Shown: positions 6,263 to 10,057 of the stretch, in pieces
Numbering within the stretch: the first letter of the stretch is position 1
Layout: each line of letters opens with the position of its first letter
NCBI GenBank assembly: GCA_945950065.1
Contig: CAMFGQ010000047.1
Coordinates: 1 to 10,057, forward strand
Direction of reading: 5' to 3'
DNA length: 10,057 bases
Origin: an uncultured Clostridia bacterium
GTDB lineage: Bacteria; Bacillota; Clostridia; Peptostreptococcales; Acidaminobacteraceae
Program-made: the position numbers and the translations under genes
Notes under the pieces: model-generated
The model's input: only the letters and a program-made list of their open reading frames with translations
What the model was told of the DNA's origin: nothing
Database searches by the model: none

Positions 6263-6762
6263 GCTCTTTCTCCCTTGCCATCATCTCTTTTTTCCCAAAG
6301 AGCTACACCCCACTCATCACATCCCTTTTCGACAAAGCCTAAACTCTTCCAGAAGGAAACCCGTCTTTCACCTTCACTATTGATTACATAATAGGTCGCT
6401 CCTTGCTGCCTCGTATAGGCTTCTAATGCCCCAAAGCAGCGATGACCCATGCCATCTCCTCTATACTCTGGATAAACCCAGAAATCCAAGATGAAACATT
6501 TACCATCTTCGCTAAGATAAGTAGTGTATTGTGCTGCCCCTACTTCTTTTTCCCCCTCTACAAAGTAGACCATATGGTGTGGGTCCTGATCACGAAGCAT
6601 ATGGTTCCTAAGGATTCCTCTATACTCTTCTCCTTGAAAGTAGGCCTTATCCTCTTCATCGGTAATGATCTGATCTTCTACTAAATAGTGGATGTGTTTA
6701 TCCCAAAAGTCCTCTATTGCATCAAGGCCTATTTCTCTTATTTCAATCATGGTGTTTACCAT
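6259..6762 (-). CDS. GNAT-family N-acetyltransferase
   Basis: The protein has 167 residues with one acetyl-CoA-binding fold. The core motif is LDFWVYPEYRGDGMGHRCF (92-110), where RGDGMG is the Q/RxxGxG/A pyrophosphate loop. The C-terminal part NSEGERRVSFWKSLGFVEKG (128-147) is the motif in which an Asn and a Phe-Trp/Tyr...Gly-Phe pattern close the acetyl-CoA site. It transfers an acetyl group to an amine, but the substrate is unknown. The ATG at 6762 has AAAGGA eight bases upstream and overlaps the preceding gene by 20 bases. The ATG at 6750 lacks a good ribosome site. It is the second gene of a four-gene run and is followed by tag with an ATGA overlap. Confidence 0.87.
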   Translation of the reverse strand: MVNTMIEIREIGLDAIEDFWDKHIHYLVEDQIITDEEDKAYFQGEEYRGILRNHMLRDQDPHHMVYFVEGEKEVGAAQYTTYLSEDGKCFILDFWVYPEYRGDGMGHRCFGALEAYTRQQGATYYVINSEGERRVSFWKSLGFVEKGCDEWGVALWEKRDDGKGERA

Positions 6763-7294
6763 TTACCTTTTCCTTTAAATCAGATGCCAACATGCCATAG
6801 ACATAGCTATCGGTCCACTCTCCCTTGTTCCAGTAGTCTTGCAGAAAATGAGCTTCTCTACGCATTCCTACTCGTTGGCAGAGTGCCGCTGAAGGTGCAT
6901 TCCTCGCATCAAGATTGGCCTGAATACGATGGATGTTCTTCTCCAGAAACAAGTACTCCATTACAGCTCTGAGAGCTTCTGTAGCAAAACCCTGTCCTCC
7001 ATAGGAAGGGTTGAAACTAAAACCAATCTCAAGGGTGTCCTTCATACCAGTGTACCATATAGAGAGATCCCCAATGACTTTTTCTCTATAGACACAAGCA
7101 AGACTGAGTGGATCCCTAGGTGTTAGGAGATTTGCTTCGAGCTTTTCACTGAACTTCTCTTCCTTATTCTCCTCCCTCCAGACTGAATGGAGAAGAAACC
7201 GGCAAGTATCTTCATTGCCATAGATAGCATATAAATCTTCAAGATCCCCCTGTTGAAAGGGTCGAATAGTGAGTCTTTTCGTCTGAAGGTTCAT
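6743..7294 (-). CDS. GNAT-family acetyltransferase, RimJ/RimL-like
   Basis: The protein has 183 residues. It opens with LQTKRLTIRPFQQGDLEDLY (3-22), the typical start of the RimJ/RimL/Acetyltransf_3 branch. The acetyl-CoA loop lies in FNPSYGGQGFATEALRAVMEY (94-114). NLDARNAPSAALCQRVGMRREA (127-148) and a tail WNKGEWTDSYVYGML (155-169) also fit that branch. Members acetylate the N-terminus of ribosomal proteins or small amines, including some antibiotics, and the target here is not evident. AGGAGG lies four bases before the ATG. It is the first gene of the run that ends with the NimA-like gene. I found no convincing promoter in 7295-7408. Confidence 0.88.
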   Translation of the reverse strand: MNLQTKRLTIRPFQQGDLEDLYAIYGNEDTCRFLLHSVWREENKEEKFSEKLEANLLTPRDPLSLACVYREKVIGDLSIWYTGMKDTLEIGFSFNPSYGGQGFATEALRAVMEYLFLEKNIHRIQANLDARNAPSAALCQRVGMRREAHFLQDYWNKGEWTDSYVYGMLASDLKEKVNGKHHD

Positions 7295-7408
7295 TATCCC
7301 TCCTCAATACAACCATTTATCTCATTGGTTAGTCCAACTATACAATCATTTGCTATACTACTACCCTCTTCTGGGCTGTTGATTCTCTTCCACCTTCAAC
7401 CAATAAAC

Positions 7409-7430
7409 AAAAAACCTCACTGTGTGAGGT
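7409..7430 (-). terminator. Rho-independent terminator after chrA
   Basis: On the minus strand ACCTCAC / GTGAGGT (7430-7424 and 7420-7414) forms a 7-bp stem with a 3-base loop, followed by TTTTT (7413-7409). It lies about 80 bases past the chrA stop and separates chrA from the acetyltransferase run. I see nothing else in the 7431-7510 trailer. Confidence 0.82.
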
Positions 7431-7510
7431 GACCCCAAAGAATGGACCTGAATCCAACTTAGGGAAGTATTTAGATTTATCCTTCAATAAGACAATGTTC
7501 ATCAACCAGT

Positions 7511-8710
7511 TCAAAGAAGAAAACCTGCTAAGAGAACTAGGGCTACCAACACAGGAGCAGGAAGTTTTCGCGAGAGAAGAAGAACCGAAGTGATGAGCAG
7601 TACCATCACATTGTCTACAGCCATGCCACTTTTTTGCATTAAGATTACTGCAGCTGCTGCAATTAAGCCACTGGCAACCGCAGTAATTCCTTTTAAAGAA
7701 ACTTTAATCCCTTTGATTTCACGTAGCTTTTCCCACACAGGATAAACAAAGAAGATCAACAAGAGCCCAGGGAGAAAGATGCCAATCCCTCCTATTGCAG
7801 CACCCAGAATCTGGAGCAAGGTACCGTAGTCTCTTGTTGCCATTCCTCCTGCGTAGGCACTAAAGCTAAACATGGGACCTGGTAGTCCCTGCACCAGACC
7901 AAAGCCTGTGAGGAACTCTTGACCTGTTAGATAGCCATGAATATCCACTAGCTCGCTATACATCATGGGAATCACCACTTGACCCCCACCAATCACCAAA
8001 TAACCATAGCGATAAAAGCTTTCAAACAGTCGTATGAATACATTGTCCCATAAATAGGATAAGCCTAAACTGCCTAATGCAAAGAACAAAAAAGCTACAA
8101 AGTACTTCCAAGGAGGATAGAGTTTTACCCTATTCCATAGATCCTGTTCTTTTGAAAGGAGAATAGCAGTGATGCCTCCAACAAGAAGAACAAAGGGATA
8201 GGACCAAGGTACACGGAAAAAATAGGTAAAGATTCCTCCAAAGAAAAAAAGCATAAGCGTCATGGGATCTTGAATGACTTTTTTGCCTAATCGATAGGCT
8301 GCCACAGCGATAAAACCTACCGCCATGGGCCCAATATACCTCAGCCCTTCCTGAGAAAGATGAAGGCGATCAAGAAACTGCCCTAGAAAAGAAAGACCGC
8401 TCATCACCACAAGAACAGGAAGTGCCCACACCAACATGGTCAATAAAGCTAGCAGAGGGCCACCAAGTTTATGGCCAATGGCCACAATGGTTTGGGTACT
8501 ACTAGGTCCAGGCAAAATACCCGTCAGTGCAATGAGCTCTACCAATTCTTCTTCTGATAAATAGTTTTTCTTCACCACAAGCTGATCTGTAAAAACACCA
8601 TAGTGAGCCTCAGGTCCACCATAGGCTCCAAAGGAACAGATTAAGACATCTTTCAGAAACCTTCTCCAACTTTCTTTCTTTCCATCTTGTACTTGCTTCA
8701 ACATAGGCAC
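7511..8710 (-). CDS. chrA: Chromate transporter, ChrA/CHR family, two-domain form
   Basis: This is an integral membrane protein of 399 residues made of two homologous CHR halves. Half 1 carries SFGAYGGPEAHYGVF (26-40) and LTGILPGPSSTQT (62-74). Half 2 carries GYLVIGGGQVVIPMM (236-250) and FLTGFGLVQGLPGPMFSFSAYAGG (266-289). The repeated GGG/GGP and LPGP elements define the family. Hydrophobic segments recur throughout, with a charged stretch near 186-200 between the halves. Characterised long-chain ChrA proteins export chromate. Many homologues are unproven, so the true anion could differ. The reading frame opens with GTG at 8710, and an ATG at 8704 is equally plausible. Neither has a strong ribosome binding site, only a GAG-containing stretch. 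It stands alone between its own promoter and terminator and is divergent from the PLP-enzyme gene. Confidence 0.9.
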   Translation of the reverse strand: MPMLKQVQDGKKESWRRFLKDVLICSFGAYGGPEAHYGVFTDQLVVKKNYLSEEELVELIALTGILPGPSSTQTIVAIGHKLGGPLLALLTMLVWALPVLVVMSGLSFLGQFLDRLHLSQEGLRYIGPMAVGFIAVAAYRLGKKVIQDPMTLMLFFFGGIFTYFFRVPWSYPFVLLVGGITAILLSKEQDLWNRVKLYPPWKYFVAFLFFALGSLGLSYLWDNVFIRLFESFYRYGYLVIGGGQVVIPMMYSELVDIHGYLTGQEFLTGFGLVQGLPGPMFSFSAYAGGMATRDYGTLLQILGAAIGGIGIFLPGLLLIFFVYPVWEKLREIKGIKVSLKGITAVASGLIAAAAVILMQKSGMAVDNVMVLLITSVLLLSRKLPAPVLVALVLLAGFLL

Positions 8711-8752
8711 TTCTCACTCTTTCTTCTCTGCCAAAGTAAAGATCTCTTTTCA

Positions 8753-8761
8753 CTTATACCA
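8753..8761 (-). promoter_or_regulatory. Extended -10 promoter for chrA
   Basis: On the minus strand TGGTATAAG (8761-8753) is an extended -10 element (TGnTATAAt with one mismatch), about 43 bases before the GTG start. No good -35 is seen at 17 bases, which is tolerated with an extended -10. Confidence 0.5.
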
Positions 8762-8826
8762 CAGCAATGTTAAGAATTGACTTTTTTTACCGAATCAATG
8801 AAAAAAGAATCCTTTATTAAAGAAGA

Positions 8827-8855
8827 TTGTCTATTCTTGGTGAACATACTATACT
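8827..8855 (+). promoter_or_regulatory. Sigma-A promoter for the class V PLP-enzyme gene
   Basis: TTGTCT (8827-8832) and TATACT (8850-8855) are separated by exactly 17 bases. This is a good match to the vegetative consensus. Transcription should begin near 8862, giving a leader of about 58 bases. Confidence 0.75.
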
Positions 8856-8863
8856 TAGTTCAC
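8840..8863. promoter_or_regulatory. Candidate operator over the -10 element
   Basis: An exact 6-base inverted repeat, GTGAAC (8840-8845) and GTTCAC (8858-8863), has a 12-base spacer that contains the whole TATACT -10 box. This is the usual layout for a dimeric repressor site of the MarR, TetR or GntR type. No regulator gene is in the window, so the ligand and protein are unknown. Confidence 0.5.
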
Positions 8864-8919
8864 ATAAGAAGACATCATCGCCCAAACCTTGCGAGTCAAG
8901 AAGGGAGAAAGGAACCATC

Positions 8920-10057
8920 ATGGACATAAATAAATTTAGAGACATAGCTAGAGAACAATTCCCTTTAACTGAAACAATGGCCTATCTTGATACCTCTACA
9001 ACAGGCCTCCTATCAAAAAATGCAACCCAAGCCATGGTTGATCATCTTACAGATCGCTTTGAGGATGCCATGGACGTAACGAAACTCAAGGAGAACTGGA
9101 AACTTGCTGATTGTCTCAGACCACAGGTAGCAGAATTACTAGGTGCATCCCAGGATGAAATCATTTTCTCCGACTCCTGCTCCTCCATGTTAAACATCTT
9201 TTCCAGTGGAATTTCCTTGAACGACAATGCCAATGTCGTTGTATCGGGACTTACCTTCCCCTCTACAGCCTATACCTGGATGAACCGAGTGGGTGAAGAA
9301 AACCTTCGCTTCGCAACTCCAGTAGATGGACAAGTTCCTTTAGATTCCCTCTTTTCACTGGTTGATGAAGATACCGCCGTGATCTCTCTTTGTCTTGTCG
9401 AAAACACCACCGGCTTTCGTCATGACCTTAAGACCATCAGCGCCTTCTGTCAGGAGAAGGGAATCTATCTCGTGGTTGATGCAACCCAGGCTGCAGGTGC
9501 AATCCACATTGATGTGGAAGCTACCCCGGTAGACTTTTTAACCACATCTTGCTTTAAATGGTTAGGCTGTCCCTTCGGCATTGCGTTTGCCTATTGCTCT
9601 AAACGAATCATGGATAAGATTCACCCTACCTATGTGGGATGGACGGGAAACAAAAGACGCATGGACCATAGTAAGTATAACCTCAATCTTTCTGATGGTG
9701 CCAGTCGCTTTGAAACAGGAAGCTTAAACTGGCTAGCACTAAAAGGGCTAAAAGAGGCCATTGAGCTCTACTTGACTCTAGGAAAAGAAGATGTAGAAGC
9801 CTATATCCTGAGCTTGACGGATTACCTCTATGAGCAAGTCGATGAGCTAGAAAATGTAAAAGTCCTAGGTAAGTTTGCTGAAGTCAATCGTTCTGGAATT
9901 AGCTATCTCCTCTTTCCTGAGGAGTGGGAACTAAGTAATGACATCCTCAAGGACAACGGAATTCAAGCTAGTGTAGGCTCTCTGGGAAGAATGCGTATTG
10001 CACTACACTACTACAACAAGAAGGAAGACGTAGATCAGCTGATCAGCTTTCTTCGTA
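8920..10057 (+). CDS. Class V aminotransferase-fold PLP enzyme, cut by the right edge
   Basis: The frame is open for 379 codons to the window end. Most of the usual 380-400 residue length is present. The start ATG has AAAGGA six bases upstream. The fold-type-I class V signature is clear: SDSCSS (84-89) at the PLP phosphate site, VVDATQAAG (185-193) with Asp187 for the pyridine nitrogen, TTSCFKWLGCPFG (208-220) with Lys213 as the PLP lysine, and RFETGSLN (263-270). It resembles cysteine desulfurases and isopenicillin-N-epimerase-like proteins. However, the region matching the desulfurase active-site Cys loop reads NGIQASVGSLGRMR (346-359) and has no Cys. A SufS/NifS role is therefore unlikely, and an aminotransferase, lyase or epimerase is more plausible. 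The substrate is not recognisable. The promoter and candidate operator lie at 8827-8863. Confidence 0.88.
   Translation, partial: MDINKFRDIAREQFPLTETMAYLDTSTTGLLSKNATQAMVDHLTDRFEDAMDVTKLKENWKLADCLRPQVAELLGASQDEIIFSDSCSSMLNIFSSGISLNDNANVVVSGLTFPSTAYTWMNRVGEENLRFATPVDGQVPLDSLFSLVDEDTAVISLCLVENTTGFRHDLKTISAFCQEKGIYLVVDATQAAGAIHIDVEATPVDFLTTSCFKWLGCPFGIAFAYCSKRIMDKIHPTYVGWTGNKRRMDHSKYNLNLSDGASRFETGSLNWLALKGLKEAIELYLTLGKEDVEAYILSLTDYLYEQVDELENVKVLGKFAEVNRSGISYLLFPEEWELSNDILKDNGIQASVGSLGRMRIALHYYNKKEDVDQLISFLR

Noticed and set aside
7295..7408. Possible promoter elements TATAGC and TATAGT before the acetyltransferase run.
   Set aside because: Neither has an acceptable -35 partner at 16-18 bases. 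The run probably has a promoter here, but I cannot point to it.
8771..8818. TTGACT at 8778 as a -35 box, and short AATTGA/TCAAT and GAATCC repeats in the divergent intergenic region.
   Set aside because: No -10 stands at 16-18 bases from TTGACT. The repeats are short and interrupted by A/T runs, so they could occur by chance.
9042..9233. A 63-codon minus-strand frame inside the class V enzyme gene.
   Set aside because: It is a shadow of a well-supported gene with complete PLP motifs and shows no domain or ribosome site.

Overview
The window reads as chromosomal DNA of a low-GC Bacillota, probably an anaerobic or facultative member of the Clostridia or their relatives. The evidence is AT-rich coding sequence, strong AGGAGG-type ribosome binding sites, Gram-positive lipoprotein signals with a Cys at position 20, short U-tailed intrinsic terminators, and a flavin-based extracellular electron transfer (EET) gene set typical of Gram-positives. 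I cannot name a species.

Region 1 (1-5110, all minus strand) is most of an EET locus like the one described in Listeria. In transcription order it holds a structured leader, pplA (surface lipoprotein with two FMN-binding-type repeats), an intrinsic terminator, apbE/fmnB (FMN transferase), ndh2 (type II NADH dehydrogenase with a membrane extension), dmkB (polyprenyl diphosphate synthase), and the first 39 codons of dmkA (prenyltransferase), cut by the left edge. In the Listeria model, Ndh2 passes electrons from NADH to demethylmenaquinone, made with the DmkA/DmkB enzymes. Electrons then cross the membrane to flavins, including FMN that ApbE attaches to PplA. The membrane partners eetA/eetB and a flavin exporter are not in the window.

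Region 2 (5194-7294, minus strand) is a compact run of four overlapping genes: two GNAT acetyltransferases, 3-methyladenine-DNA glycosylase I (tag), and a NimA-like FMN split-barrel protein. They look co-transcribed and translationally coupled, with a DNA-repair or detoxification flavour.

Region 3 (7409-8761, minus strand) is a single gene for a two-domain ChrA-type chromate transporter, with its own extended -10 promoter and intrinsic terminator. Region 4 (8827 to the right edge, plus strand) is divergent from it. It is a class V PLP-dependent enzyme that lacks the cysteine desulfurase catalytic Cys, preceded by a good sigma-A promoter whose -10 sits inside an inverted repeat.

The least explained element is the pplA 5' leader (4951-5074). 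A distal segment can pair with the pplA ribosome binding site, enclosing two hairpins with partly complementary loops, and it can alternatively form a local hairpin. This looks like a translation-controlling RNA switch, and I recognise no known riboswitch consensus in it.
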